Source: Chryseobacterium sp. FH1 (GTDB lineage: Bacteria; Bacteroidota; Bacteroidia; Flavobacteriales; Weeksellaceae). Taken from it: a DNA stretch of 64,000 nucleotides. The DNA lies in assembly GCF_000735135.1 (NCBI RefSeq), contig NZ_JPLZ01000006.1, forward strand, positions 1,302,001-1,366,000, in the 5' to 3' direction. This document shows positions 43,520 through 52,595 of the stretch, piece by piece; the first letter of the stretch is position 1, and every line of letters begins with the position of its first letter. Position numbers and translations under genes: made by a program. The notes beneath the pieces are model-generated. The model made no database searches. It saw only the letters and a list, made by a program, of their open reading frames with translations, and was not told the origin of the DNA.

Positions 43520-45100
43520 TTAATCGTGAATATTATTGTTTTTCGTTTTCAGATAGAACAATCCAATCACCAGACAGACCGACGCAACGCCAATCGGATA
43601 CCAGAGTCCTTCCAGATACCAGCCCGCGTGACCAGCATCTTTTCCGGTCGTCACAAGATAAGTCGCAACAGCAGGCAGAAGTCCACCGAAAATACCGTTA
43701 CCAATGTGATAAGGAAGTGACATAGAAGTATATCGGATTTTCACTGGGAACATCTCGACCAAAAATGCTGCAATCGGACCATAAACCATTGTTACAAAGA
43801 TGACCTGAATGAAAACGAGGAAGACCAGATACCACTTTGTATCATCATTTATTTTGACAGATGAGGTAACTTTAGGTTCTTCCGCTTTTCCATCTTTCAT
43901 CACAGGTCCGGCTGCCGACCAATGCACGATACTGTCTTTTTTGAATAAAGTTCCGTCTGTGTAAGCGATTTCTTTATGGAAAGTCACGAGACTGTCGGTC
44001 GTAATTTTTGCGTGAACCTTCGAAGTTCTTTTCTCAGTGATTCCGTTTGCTGAAATCTCTTTGGTTTTTGTGTCGACAGAATTGAACATCGCACTATAAA
44101 TAGGTCGGTAAGCTAAAATTGCGACCAGCATTCCGGTCATCATCACGGCTTTTCGCCCGACTTTATCAGACAACCATCCGAAGAAAACGAAGAACGGCGT
44201 TCCAAGCAAAAGCGCAATTGCCATCAAAGTATCGACCTGAGTTGTGTCTATACTCATTACTTTCTGCATAAAGCTCATTGCGTAGAATTGTCCTGTGTAC
44301 CAAATCACACCTTGTCCCATCGCTGCTCCGAAAAGTGCAAGCAAGACGAATTTAAAATTAAATTTATTACCAAAGCTCTCTTTCAAAGGATTGGTAGAAG
44401 TTTTTCCTTCGCTTTTAGCTTTTGCAAAAAGAGGAGATTCTTTCATATTCTTTCTGATAAAATACGAAACAACAACCATCAAAATCGAAATCCAGAACGG
44501 AACTCTCCATCCCCAATTGTCAAAATCTTCTGCAGAAAGTGACGATTTGGTAATGAGGATTACAATTAATGAAATGAAAAGTCCCGCTGTTGCAGTAGTC
44601 TGAATCCACGATGTCCAGTAACCACGTCTGTGAGGTTGTGCATATTCTGCAACGTAAGTCGCCGCACCGCCGTACTCGCCACCGAGTGCTAAACCTTGTA
44701 AAAGTCTAAGGATTAAAACTAAAACCGGCGCCATAAATCCAATCGTTTCATAACTTGGGATACATCCTATGAGGAATGTCGAGAATCCCATAATCAGAAG
44801 CGTTACTAGGAATGTGTATTTTCTACCGATCATATCGCCCAATCTTCCGAAGAACAAAGCTCCAAATGGTCTGACCACAAAACCTGCCGCAAAGGTTGCC
44901 AAGGTTGATAAAAATGCCGCGGTTGGATTATCGGCCGGGAAGAATTTTGTAGCTAAAACAACTGCCAAACTTCCGAAGATATAGAAATCATACCATTCGA
45001 TAAGGGTTCCGAGGGACGAAGCCATAATCACGCTCCAAATGGTGCGGTTTTTCTGCTTGTCGCTCAGGTTTTCATACTGTTCATGATGTAAATCGCTCAT
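43520..45100 (-). CDS. MFS transporter, metabolite:proton symporter (MHS) family
   Basis: 526 residues, 12 predicted helices. The N-terminal SSLGTLIEWYDFYIFGSLA and the loop 2-3 motif GRLGDMIGRKYT are MHS/ProP-type signatures, as is LALGGEYGGAATYVAEYA. Substrates of the family include carboxylates, proline and betaine; with acs and the symporter-kinase nearby a carboxylate is likely. It is ~80 residues longer than usual: a hydrophilic insert (~338-417, with TDSLVTFHKEIAYTDG) between the middle and late helices. The porin gene 27 bases upstream is cotranscribed. Confidence 0.88.
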   Translation of the reverse strand: MSDLHHEQYENLSDKQKNRTIWSVIMASSLGTLIEWYDFYIFGSLAVVLATKFFPADNPTAAFLSTLATFAAGFVVRPFGALFFGRLGDMIGRKYTFLVTLLIMGFSTFLIGCIPSYETIGFMAPVLVLILRLLQGLALGGEYGGAATYVAEYAQPHRRGYWTSWIQTTATAGLFISLIVILITKSSLSAEDFDNWGWRVPFWISILMVVVSYFIRKNMKESPLFAKAKSEGKTSTNPLKESFGNKFNFKFVLLALFGAAMGQGVIWYTGQFYAMSFMQKVMSIDTTQVDTLMAIALLLGTPFFVFFGWLSDKVGRKAVMMTGMLVAILAYRPIYSAMFNSVDTKTKEISANGITEKRTSKVHAKITTDSLVTFHKEIAYTDGTLFKKDSIVHWSAAGPVMKDGKAEEPKVTSSVKINDDTKWYLVFLVFIQVIFVTMVYGPIAAFLVEMFPVKIRYTSMSLPYHIGNGIFGGLLPAVATYLVTTGKDAGHAGWYLEGLWYPIGVASVCLVIGLFYLKTKNNNIHD

Positions 45101-45127
45101 TTTATATTAAGATTTGATGTTAAACGG

Positions 45128-46507
45128 TTATAGATAGATTTGGAATTGAAGGATGAATTCTCCCTTGGATTTCGGTTCTGCAGATGCACTTGTGTAAGTT
45201 GGTCTGGTGGAATATTGCGTCGTCAATTTCGCGTGATGACCATCAATAAACCAGTTGGCGCCGACATCAAATTGTGAAGATGAATTCTCCAAAGCTTTGA
45301 AGTTTTTATTCGTGTAAGCTGCAAAAGGCTGAATTCTGATTTTAGGCTTATCGGCATTGCTTGGTAAAAGTAAGCCGGCTTGCAGATAATAAATATTGCC
45401 ACTTCCAATCATTGGCTGAAGATTTCCTGCGCCAGCAATTGCTTTGTCGCCAATAAATCCTGGGTCGTTGGAACCAACGTTCATTATGCCGAGATTTCTC
45501 AGATAATTTGGTCCGAAGTTGTAATTGTAGAAACCTGCGTAAGCCGAAAGTGCCATTTTATTTTTCGCGTTTCCCAAAGGCAAATCAGCGAATGCATCGA
45601 TGGCGTAAAGAGCGATATCGTGTTTCTCGATTTGAGAATTGACAGAAGTTCGTGTTCCATCTTTCTGATGATAAAAACCGGCACCCAGATTGAAAACTTT
45701 TTTAGTTCCCAGATAAGAACCAACTTTGAAAGGCAATAGATTAGACTCAGAGTCAAGAAATTGATATTCCACATATCCGGCTTTGGAGAATTCCGGATTT
45801 CCGTTGTTGTCAACCGCAACTCTTGTTGCTGGATTTGTTACACCAACTGGCGCAAGATTGGTTGCGAATGGTTTATTCAAACTGAATCGGTATTCGAACT
45901 TTCCATATTTTCCTTTCGCAAACATTCCCATTTGTCTGGCAAACTGGTCAGAATTATCAATTAAAGGCCAAGTGAAAATAGGAGAGTCAACAGTCAGGAA
46001 ATTAAGTGTCGAAGCCATCGTCATCCGGGAAAGTCCCATATAATAATGAAGTCCGGCTCCAATCGACAAGCTGAATTTCCCCGCTTCTCCCGGCAAAACC
46101 ACGGCATATTCATTCCAGGCATCGTGAAAAAACATCTGTGGCTTCTTACCGTTTCCATATCCGCCAGTTCCTGTAGAGCCCGAACCGCCACCGTTGATGA
46201 AGGTCTGATTATTAATCCCGAAGTGCATCAAAACCATATATCTTTTGGTGATTTGTGCATAGGCAAGCGCTCTCAGTCGTCGGTTTCCGATGTTCCAGGA
46301 ATTCTTTGTGGCTTCATCAGAAACCATTGTTCCCGGATTCATTTCCGTATTTCTCAACCATATCTGGTTCCAAAGAATAAATCTTACATACTTATCGCCT
46401 TCCGGATTGAGATTTAATTTTAAACCATTTCCATAATCAGGCGACCCTTGCGAATATAGGCTGGTGCTCAAAAGCACTAAACCTATAAAAGTTAGAATTT
46501 TCTTCAT
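45128..46507 (-). CDS. Porin, outer-membrane beta-barrel
   Basis: 459 residues with signal peptide (KKILTFIGLVLLSTSLYSQ). Regular amphipathic strands with aromatic girdles follow, for example YVRFILWNQIWLRN, FEYRFSLNKPFATN, AGYVEYQFLD and the terminal GEFILQFQIYL, whose last aromatic/hydrophobic residues suit barrel insertion. First gene of a unit with the MHS transporter, so the pair likely brings the same solute across the outer and inner membranes. Confidence 0.8.
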   Translation of the reverse strand: MKKILTFIGLVLLSTSLYSQGSPDYGNGLKLNLNPEGDKYVRFILWNQIWLRNTEMNPGTMVSDEATKNSWNIGNRRLRALAYAQITKRYMVLMHFGINNQTFINGGGSGSTGTGGYGNGKKPQMFFHDAWNEYAVVLPGEAGKFSLSIGAGLHYYMGLSRMTMASTLNFLTVDSPIFTWPLIDNSDQFARQMGMFAKGKYGKFEYRFSLNKPFATNLAPVGVTNPATRVAVDNNGNPEFSKAGYVEYQFLDSESNLLPFKVGSYLGTKKVFNLGAGFYHQKDGTRTSVNSQIEKHDIALYAIDAFADLPLGNAKNKMALSAYAGFYNYNFGPNYLRNLGIMNVGSNDPGFIGDKAIAGAGNLQPMIGSGNIYYLQAGLLLPSNADKPKIRIQPFAAYTNKNFKALENSSSQFDVGANWFIDGHHAKLTTQYSTRPTYTSASAEPKSKGEFILQFQIYL

Positions 46508-46611
46508 AAATTAATAAGAATTTGGTGTTTATTTTGTGATTGCCAAATTGTTATTAATATTTTGTTTACAAAAATTTAATATATATTAATGGAAAGTATA
46601 TAGTTTTATTT

Positions 46612-46682
46612 ATAATTGATGAACGATAGACGATTAGCAATTCTTTTAATCATTTATTATTTATCAATTATCATTTACTTCT
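46612..46682. repeat. ATTATTTATCAATTATCATTTA repeat
   Basis: Short direct and inverted copies of the family at 17095-17234, running to the stop of the zinc-ribbon gene. Includes ATAATTGATGAACG as the inverse of ATCAATTAT. Confidence 0.5.
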
Positions 46683-47091
46683 TGAATCTTTCCCATTTGA
46701 TTAACATATACTTATCAGCAAATTGAGTGATAATCAATCCTGAGTTTTCAAGATTATTTTCCTGAGAAATATATTCTATCAATTCATTTTGTTTAAAGAC
46801 TTTATAAACCGGATGAAACTCGGAATGTGGTGGTCGCGTAATGTTATATTTCTTAATCCAAGAACTAATGCTGACGTGGGAAACGCCAATGATTCTTTCA
46901 ATTTCCCGATAGCTTAATCCTTCTAGGTAAAGTTGTAAAGCTTTGGTAACGTAGTAATCATCAATTTGTTTTCCTAATTTTTTGACCGTGAAATTATAGT
47001 TGCACTTCTTACAATAGAATCTCTGTTTTCCTTTGATAATTCCGCTTTTTGAAACGTTTTGATTATTACACTTAGGACATTGATTTTCCAT
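46675..47091 (-). CDS. InsA-like zinc-ribbon/HTH protein (possibly domesticated)
   Basis: 138 residues. Zinc ribbon CPKCNNQNVSKSG then FYCKKCNYNF (four Cys), followed by a helix-turn-helix (LYLEGLSYREIERIIGVSHV, SISSWIKKYN) as in IS1-family InsA. The catalytic part is absent and no terminal inverted repeats are seen. A C-terminal extension of ~50 residues (KQNELIEYISQENNL, LIITQFADKYMLIKWERF) ends the protein. Divergent from the arginine gene set with a 160-base space, an arrangement suited to a regulator. Function is inferred. Confidence 0.7.
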   Translation of the reverse strand: MENQCPKCNNQNVSKSGIIKGKQRFYCKKCNYNFTVKKLGKQIDDYYVTKALQLYLEGLSYREIERIIGVSHVSISSWIKKYNITRPPHSEFHPVYKVFKQNELIEYISQENNLENSGLIITQFADKYMLIKWERFKK

Positions 47092-47222
47092 AACTATACC
47101 TTTTTAGCAAATATATAATAATTTAGCAATATTTAATATTGGTTTAAAGATAATATTGTTGTTAAATATTAATTAACAGATAAAATTATCTTTTTAATTT
47201 GGTTAATAAAGATAAATGTATT

Positions 47223-47230
47223 TAAATTTG
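47223..47230 (+). promoter_or_regulatory. Probable promoter of the arginine operon
   Basis: TAAATTTG fits the -7 consensus, 21 bases before the ATG at 47252; a TTTG at 47198-47201 is at a suitable -33 distance. Confidence 0.6.
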
Positions 47231-47251
47231 CCACTTAATTAGATAATATCA

Positions 47252-47830
47252 ATGAAATTAGAAGTTTCCTCAGAGAAACATTTGGTCTATGTGGAAGAAA
47301 TCCGAAACGAAATGGAGGATTCTGCAAAGAAAAGAGGAACAGGCATCGCAAAACGTTCCTCCGAATATCTGGGCAAAAAAATCTCGGAAGGTAACGCCAT
47401 CATCGCCATAGACGAAGATGGAACCTGGGCAGGCTTCTGCTACATCGAAACCTGGACGAACGGAGAATACGTCGCGAATTCCGGATTGATAGTTTCGCCT
47501 CAATTCAGAAACGCCGGATTGGCCACTTTGATTAAAGAAAGAATCTTCGAGCTTTCCCGGGAGAAATATCCAAATGCGAAGATTTTCGGCCTCACCACCG
47601 GATTGGCAGTGATGAAAATCAACAGCAGTTTAGGTTACAAGCCAGTGATTTATTCGGAACTGACTCAAGATGAGCAATTTTGGAACGGTTGCAAAAACTG
47701 CGTGAACTATGAAATTCTGATGATGAAAGAACGCAAAAACTGTCTTTGCACAGCAATGCTTTTCGTCCCGGAAAAAGTAAATATGAATAAAGAAAAAGAT
47801 TTTGAATCTATAAATAACGACAATGAGTAA
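47252..47830 (+). CDS. GNAT acetyltransferase, candidate glutamate N-acyltransferase
   Basis: 192 residues, GNAT fold: AIIAIDEDGTWAGFCYIETW (strands 2-4), GLIVSPQFRNAGLATLIKER (acetyl-CoA-binding motif A with RxxGxA variant), and FGLTTGLAVMKINSSLGYKP (motif B). First gene of the arg set, overlapping argG by 8 bases. No argA or argJ is seen in the window, so this protein is a good candidate for the first step, acylation of glutamate; a comparable gene heads arg operons in other Bacteroidetes. Two Cys near the end (CKNC, NCLC) are notable. Substrate (acetyl or succinyl) unknown. Confidence 0.75.
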   Translation: MKLEVSSEKHLVYVEEIRNEMEDSAKKRGTGIAKRSSEYLGKKISEGNAIIAIDEDGTWAGFCYIETWTNGEYVANSGLIVSPQFRNAGLATLIKERIFELSREKYPNAKIFGLTTGLAVMKINSSLGYKPVIYSELTQDEQFWNGCKNCVNYEILMMKERKNCLCTAMLFVPEKVNMNKEKDFESINNDNE

Positions 47831-49016
47831 GAAAGTAGTTTTGGCATTTAGCGGAGGTTTGGACACATCGTACTGCGCCAAATATCTAAGTGAAACTTTG
47901 GGTTACGAAGTTCACGCAGTCACAATCAACACAGGTGGTTTTGATAAAAACGATGAGGTTTTGCTTAAGGAAAAAGCAGAAAAATTAGGCGTGGCTTCTT
48001 ACAGGTTTATCGATGCTTCAGAAAAATATTATAACGATTGTGTTAAGTTTTTGATTTTCGGTAACGTTCTGAAAAACAACACTTATCCATTGTCAGTCAG
48101 CGCAGAAAGAACAATTCAGGCGCAAACCATTGCCGAATCTGCTTTGGAAATCGGAGCCGACGCTATTGCGCACGGAAGTACAGGCGCAGGAAATGACCAG
48201 GTTCGTTTCGATTTGATTTTCAACGTAATGTGCTCGAAAATCGAAATCATCACACCAATTCGTGATTTGAGTTTATCGCGTGAAGAAGAAATTCAATTTC
48301 TGAAAGACCACAACTACGAAATGGATTTCGACAAAGCCAAATATTCCATCAACAAAGGACTTTGGGGAACTTCCGTCGGCGGAAAAGAAACTTTGACTTC
48401 CCGATTTTCCCTTCCAGAAGAAGCTTTTCCTTCGCAAGTTGAAAAAACTGGACCATCTCAATTAGAAATTGAATTCAAAAATGGGCAGTTGATTTCTGTC
48501 AATGGCGAGACTTTTTCTCATCCGGTTTTAGCGATTCAGAAGATTGAAGAATTGGCGTCACCTTACGGAATTGGTCGTGATATCCACGTTGGAGACACGA
48601 TTGTCGGGATAAAAGGTCGTGTTGGTTTTGAGGCTTCGTCGGCGTCAATTATCATCAAAGCGCATCATCTTTTGGAGAAACATACACTTTCCAAATATCA
48701 GCAGACCATCAAATCGCAATTGTCAGATTGGTACGGAAACTGGCTTCACGAAGCACTTTTCCTAGACCCTGTAATGAGAAACATCGAATCTTTTCTGCAC
48801 GATTCTCAGAAAACAGTCAACGGAAAAGTATTTATCACGCTTCATCCTTACCGTTTTGTCTTAAACGGAATTGAATCTGATAATGATTTAATGTCTTCAA
48901 AATTTGGAAGTTACGGCGAAGAGAATCTCGCTTGGAGTGGCGACGATGTCAAAGGTTTTACCAAAATTCTCAGCAACTCGCTTAATATTTATCATCAAGT
49001 CAATAAATTGAATTAA
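47823..49016 (+). CDS. argG: Argininosuccinate synthase
   Basis: 397 residues. Joins citrulline and aspartate using ATP. N-terminal P-loop-like VVLAFSGGLDTSYCAKYL, then AHGSTGAGNDQVRFD (nucleotide/citrulline binding), SINKGLWGTSVGG, and the C-terminal region SGDDVKGFTKI. Slightly longer than the common bacterial length near the end but all motifs are intact. Starts inside the last codons of the GNAT gene. REP units follow the stop. Confidence 0.95.
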   Translation: MSKKVVLAFSGGLDTSYCAKYLSETLGYEVHAVTINTGGFDKNDEVLLKEKAEKLGVASYRFIDASEKYYNDCVKFLIFGNVLKNNTYPLSVSAERTIQAQTIAESALEIGADAIAHGSTGAGNDQVRFDLIFNVMCSKIEIITPIRDLSLSREEEIQFLKDHNYEMDFDKAKYSINKGLWGTSVGGKETLTSRFSLPEEAFPSQVEKTGPSQLEIEFKNGQLISVNGETFSHPVLAIQKIEELASPYGIGRDIHVGDTIVGIKGRVGFEASSASIIIKAHHLLEKHTLSKYQQTIKSQLSDWYGNWLHEALFLDPVMRNIESFLHDSQKTVNGKVFITLHPYRFVLNGIESDNDLMSSKFGSYGEENLAWSGDDVKGFTKILSNSLNIYHQVNKLN

Positions 49017-49022
49017 AACCAA

Positions 49023-49175
49023 CGAACTCGAAGAGTTCAATATCAGTAGCCGTAGGTGAATCCTATGGAAGCGAATAAGGAAAATCATCCTAACTCGAAG
49101 AGTTCAATATCAATAGCCGTAGGTGAAACCTATGGAAACGAATAACGAAAATCAACCGAACCCGACAGGGTTCAA
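49023..49175 (+). repeat. REP units of the RAYT family between argG and argC
   Basis: Units at 49023-49069 and 49090-49136, and a partial one at 49156-49175. Body AGCCGTAGGTGAAACCTATGG as at the RAYT locus. The first two heads are AACTCGAAGAGTT rather than AACCCGAAGGGTT, changed on both arms so that pairing is kept. Confidence 0.85.
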
Positions 49176-49208
49176 TAATAAAAACGCCGGTAAACTGTCG
49201 TGCTAAAA

Positions 49209-50174
49209 ATGAAAAAATCAGTCGGAATCATTGGAGCCAATGGCTACACAGGAAGCGAACTTGTTCGTTTGCTAGCATTCCACCCGAATATAGAATTAAA
49301 GTTTTTGTTCAGTCGTTCCAATTCCGGAGTGAAAATTTCAGAATTATATCCGGATTTGGACTCGATTTGCGATTTGGTTTTGACGAATGAAATTTCAGAA
49401 ACGGACATTCTTTTCCTCTGCCTTCCTCACAAAGAAAGTCAGAACTGGCTGAATGAAAATCCGGTTTCAGAAGAAACTTTGGTTATCGATTTAGGAAATG
49501 ATTTCCGTCTCGATGGCGATTTTGGAAATAGAGATTTTGTTTATGGTTTGCCCGAGATTTATTTTAATGAGATTCAGAACTCGAAAAGCATTGCGAATCC
49601 TGGATGTTTTGCGACTGCGATTCAATTGGCATTATTGCCTTTAGCGAAGCAAAATCTGCTGAAAGATGTCTATACAACCGGAATTACAGGTTCGACTGGA
49701 GCTGGGCAATCATTACAACCGACTACGCATTTCACTTGGCGAAATGACAATATTTCAGCCTACAAAACTCTGAATCACCAGCACGTTGAGGAGATTTTAA
49801 AACAAGTCGATTTGCTTAATGAAAAGGATGTGGAAATCAATTTTGTGCCTTGGCGAGGCGATTTTGCAAGAGGGATTTTTACAAGTTCTATCATCGAATG
49901 TGATTTGGAATTAGATAAAATCTACAATTTATATAAAGACTTCTACAAAGATTCGCCTTTCGTTAGAATTTCAGAAAAACCGATTGATATGAAACAGGTT
50001 GTTAATACCAATTTCTGCGTCATCCAAATCGAAAAACAAGGAAGCAAAATAGCAGTTCATTCCGCAATCGATAACTTATTGAAAGGCGCATCCGGACAAG
50101 CTGTTCAAAATATGAATATCGCCAATGGCTGGGAACAAAACCTCGGATTAAACTTAAAACCATTGGCTTTCTAA
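49209..50174 (+). CDS. argC: N-acetyl(succinyl)-gamma-glutamyl-phosphate reductase
   Basis: 321 residues from the ATG giving KKSVGIIGANGYTGSELVRL. NADPH-dependent; third step of ornithine synthesis. The Rossmann motif GANGYTG, catalytic Cys in SIANPGCFATAIQLALLP, and GSTGAGQSL are visible, as is the late VPWRGDFARGIF segment. A GTG three codons upstream is possible but weak. Confidence 0.95.
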   Translation: MKKSVGIIGANGYTGSELVRLLAFHPNIELKFLFSRSNSGVKISELYPDLDSICDLVLTNEISETDILFLCLPHKESQNWLNENPVSEETLVIDLGNDFRLDGDFGNRDFVYGLPEIYFNEIQNSKSIANPGCFATAIQLALLPLAKQNLLKDVYTTGITGSTGAGQSLQPTTHFTWRNDNISAYKTLNHQHVEEILKQVDLLNEKDVEINFVPWRGDFARGIFTSSIIECDLELDKIYNLYKDFYKDSPFVRISEKPIDMKQVVNTNFCVIQIEKQGSKIAVHSAIDNLLKGASGQAVQNMNIANGWEQNLGLNLKPLAF

Positions 50175-50206
50175 ACTTTGCGACTTAAAAGCAGTTTGAA
50201 ATTAAA

Positions 50207-50236
50207 AAAAATCTTTGCGCACTTTGCGTTAAAATA
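50207..50236 (+). repeat. CTTTGCGnACTTTGCGTTAAA repeat
   Basis: AATCTTTGCGCACTTTGCGT just before argD. Related copies occur at 51411-51535, 52500-52595 and 54680-54770. Confidence 0.7.
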
Positions 50237-50247
50237 AAAATGTAAAA

Positions 50248-51411
50248 ATGAATTTATTCAACGTATATCCACTTTTCAACATCAATCCTGTAAAAGCAAA
50301 AGGTTCTTTCCTTTGGGATGAAAATGGCCAAAAATACCTCGATTTTTATGGCGGTCACGCTGTGATTTCCATTGGTCACAATCACCCGCATTATGTTGAG
50401 AAATTGAAAAATCAATTGGATAAAATCAGTTTTTATTCCAATTCCGTTCAGAATAATTTGCAAATTGAATTGGCTGAGAAGTTGGGGAAATTATCAGGTT
50501 ACGAAGATTATTCATTGTTCCTCTGTAATTCTGGAGCAGAAGCGAACGAAAATGCTTTGAAACTGGCTTCATTCCACAACGGAAAAAAGAAAGTGATTTA
50601 TTTCTCCGAAGCTTTCCACGGCCGAACATCCGCCTCTGTTGCTGTGACAGACAATCCGAAAATCGTAGCACCAGTCAACGAATCTGAGAATTTCGTCAAA
50701 TGTGAATTCAATAATTCTGAAGAATTGGAAAAGATTTTTGCCGAAAACCAAAACGAAATTTCAGCAGTAATCGTAGAAGGAATTCAAGGTGTTGGCGGAA
50801 TCAATTTATTGGATAAAGATTTCATTTTAACGATTGAAAAATTATGCAAAGCAAATAATGCGATTTTAATTTTGGACGAAGTTCAGTCTGGTTACGGACG
50901 TTCCGGAAAATTCTTTGCCCATCAGGAATTCGACATCAAGCCAGATTTAATCACGGTTGCCAAAGGAATGGGAAATGGCTTTCCGATTGGTGGCGTTTTG
51001 ATTAGTCCGAAATTCGAAGCGAGTTACGGATTATTGGGAACTACATTTGGCGGAAATCATCTCGCTTGCGTGGCTGGAATTGCAGTATTAGAAGTGATTG
51101 AAAATGAAAATCTGATTGATAATTCAGAAAAAATCGGCGCTTACATCGAAGAAAAAATTAAAGATTTCCCCCATATCCAAAACATCAAAAGGCGCGGGCT
51201 GATGATTGGAATCGAGCTTGACCAAGCTTGCGCTGATGTCAGGAAAGAATTGTTGTTTGAACATTTTATTTTCACTGGAAATGCCAATGACAAGAATGTT
51301 CTTCGGATTTTACCGGCGCTCAATATTTCGGAAAAAGAATCCGATTTGTTCATCAATGCTTTAGGAAAAACCTTGAAAGCCATTGATGAGAAAATATTAG
51401 AATTAAAATAA
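50248..51411 (+). CDS. argD: Acetylornithine (succinylornithine) aminotransferase
   Basis: 387 residues, PLP fold type I. FYGGHAVISIGHNHPHYVEK, CNSGAEANENALKLA, the LDEVQSGYGRSGKFFAHQ metal/PLP segment and the Schiff-base Lys in TVAKGMGNGFPIGG are all intact. Moves an amino group from glutamate to the semialdehyde made by ArgC. Confidence 0.93.
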   Translation: MNLFNVYPLFNINPVKAKGSFLWDENGQKYLDFYGGHAVISIGHNHPHYVEKLKNQLDKISFYSNSVQNNLQIELAEKLGKLSGYEDYSLFLCNSGAEANENALKLASFHNGKKKVIYFSEAFHGRTSASVAVTDNPKIVAPVNESENFVKCEFNNSEELEKIFAENQNEISAVIVEGIQGVGGINLLDKDFILTIEKLCKANNAILILDEVQSGYGRSGKFFAHQEFDIKPDLITVAKGMGNGFPIGGVLISPKFEASYGLLGTTFGGNHLACVAGIAVLEVIENENLIDNSEKIGAYIEEKIKDFPHIQNIKRRGLMIGIELDQACADVRKELLFEHFIFTGNANDKNVLRILPALNISEKESDLFINALGKTLKAIDEKILELK

Positions 51412-51535
51412 CGCAAAGGCGCAAGAGTAGTAATCTCACTGCTGAAAAGTCGCCAACATTGTGCGTTAAAATTTGCGACTTGAAATGTCGAATCATAAAA
51501 AATCATAGCGCCTTTGCGTTCAAAACAATTAAGAA
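51411..51535. repeat. Palindromic CGCAAAGGCGCAA element between argD and argF'
   Basis: The whole space is repeat: AACGCAAAGGCGCAAGAGT at the left and AGCGCCTTTGCGTT at the right are inverted copies, enclosing TTGTGCGTTAAAATTTGCGA. It can fold into a long hairpin in the transcript. Confidence 0.7.
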
Positions 51536-52489
51536 ATGAAAAATTTCACTTCGGTTTACGATATAGATAATTTGCAGGAAATCATTGCAAAAGCTTTAAA
51601 AATAAAAGAAAATCCATTAGAAAATCCAACTAAAGGAAAAGGAAAAACGATTGGTTTGGTTTTCCTCAATTCCAGTCTCAGAACAAGATTAAGTTCTCAA
51701 ATCGCGGCTCAAAATTTAGGATTAAATGTCCTAACACTCAACGCTGCACAAGAAGCCTGGAATCTGGAATTCGCTGATGGAACGGTAATGAACGGCGACA
51801 CAGTTGAACACATCAAAGACGCCATCGAGGTCCTGAATCAATATTGTGATATCATCGCGGTAAGATGTTTCGCAGGAATGAAAAGCAAAGAAGACGACGT
51901 GAACGAAAGTATTCTGAGCCAATTCTTGAAACACGCCAAAGTCCCAGTGATTTCTTTGGAATCTGCAACGCGTCATCCGTTGCAAAGTCTGGCAGATTGC
52001 ATCACAATCACAGAAAATTGGACAGGAAATAGAAAACCAAAAGTCGTTTTGACTTGGGCGCCTCACATCAAACCAATTGCGCAGGCTGTCGGAAACTCGT
52101 TTACAGAATGGATGCAACAAATGGACGTTGATTTCGTGATTGCAAATCCGGAAGGTTACGATTTGGATAAAAATTTCACAAAGGATGCGAAAGTAATTCA
52201 TAATCAGGATGAAGCATTGAAAGATGCAGATTTTGTTTACGTTAAAAACTGGTCGTCGTTTGAAGATTATGCAACTATGTCGAAAGTTGAAGAAAACTGG
52301 ATGTTGACCAATGAAAAGTTAGAATTGACAAACAATGGAAAAGTGATGCATTGCCTTCCCGTCCGTAGAAATTTGGAATTAAGCGATGAAGTAATGGATG
52401 GCGAAAATTCAATCATTTATCAGCAGGCAAAAAACAGAATTTTTTCTGCACAGGCAGTTTTCTCTGAAATATTAGATGACTTAAATTAA
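51536..52489 (+). CDS. argF': N-acetyl/N-succinylornithine carbamoyltransferase
   Basis: 317 residues. The carbamoyl-phosphate loop reads FLNSSLRTR, not the STRT of ordinary ornithine carbamoyltransferases; SLRTR is the hallmark of the acylornithine enzymes of Bacteroidetes and Xanthomonas. Also HPLQSLADC (the HPxQ motif) and MHCLPVRRNLE near the end. In Bacteroides the substrate is succinylornithine; which acyl group is used here is not decided by what I can see. Carbamoyl phosphate comes from CarAB, encoded 5 kb further on. Confidence 0.92.
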   Translation: MKNFTSVYDIDNLQEIIAKALKIKENPLENPTKGKGKTIGLVFLNSSLRTRLSSQIAAQNLGLNVLTLNAAQEAWNLEFADGTVMNGDTVEHIKDAIEVLNQYCDIIAVRCFAGMKSKEDDVNESILSQFLKHAKVPVISLESATRHPLQSLADCITITENWTGNRKPKVVLTWAPHIKPIAQAVGNSFTEWMQQMDVDFVIANPEGYDLDKNFTKDAKVIHNQDEALKDADFVYVKNWSSFEDYATMSKVEENWMLTNEKLELTNNGKVMHCLPVRRNLELSDEVMDGENSIIYQQAKNRIFSAQAVFSEILDDLN

Positions 52490-52499
52490 AAAATAAGGT

Positions 52500-52595
52500 T
52501 TAAGTCTTTGATGAGTTTTACGCCTTTGCGAACCTCAAAATATTTTCAATAATTAACAAAAAATCTTAGCGGACTTTGCGTTCAAAAAACAATTA
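52500..52595 (+). repeat. CTTTGCG repeat element between argF' and argB
   Basis: TACGCCTTTGCGAACCTCAAA ... AGCGGACTTTGCGTTCAAA. Homologous over most of its length to 54680-54770 before argH. Confidence 0.7.
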
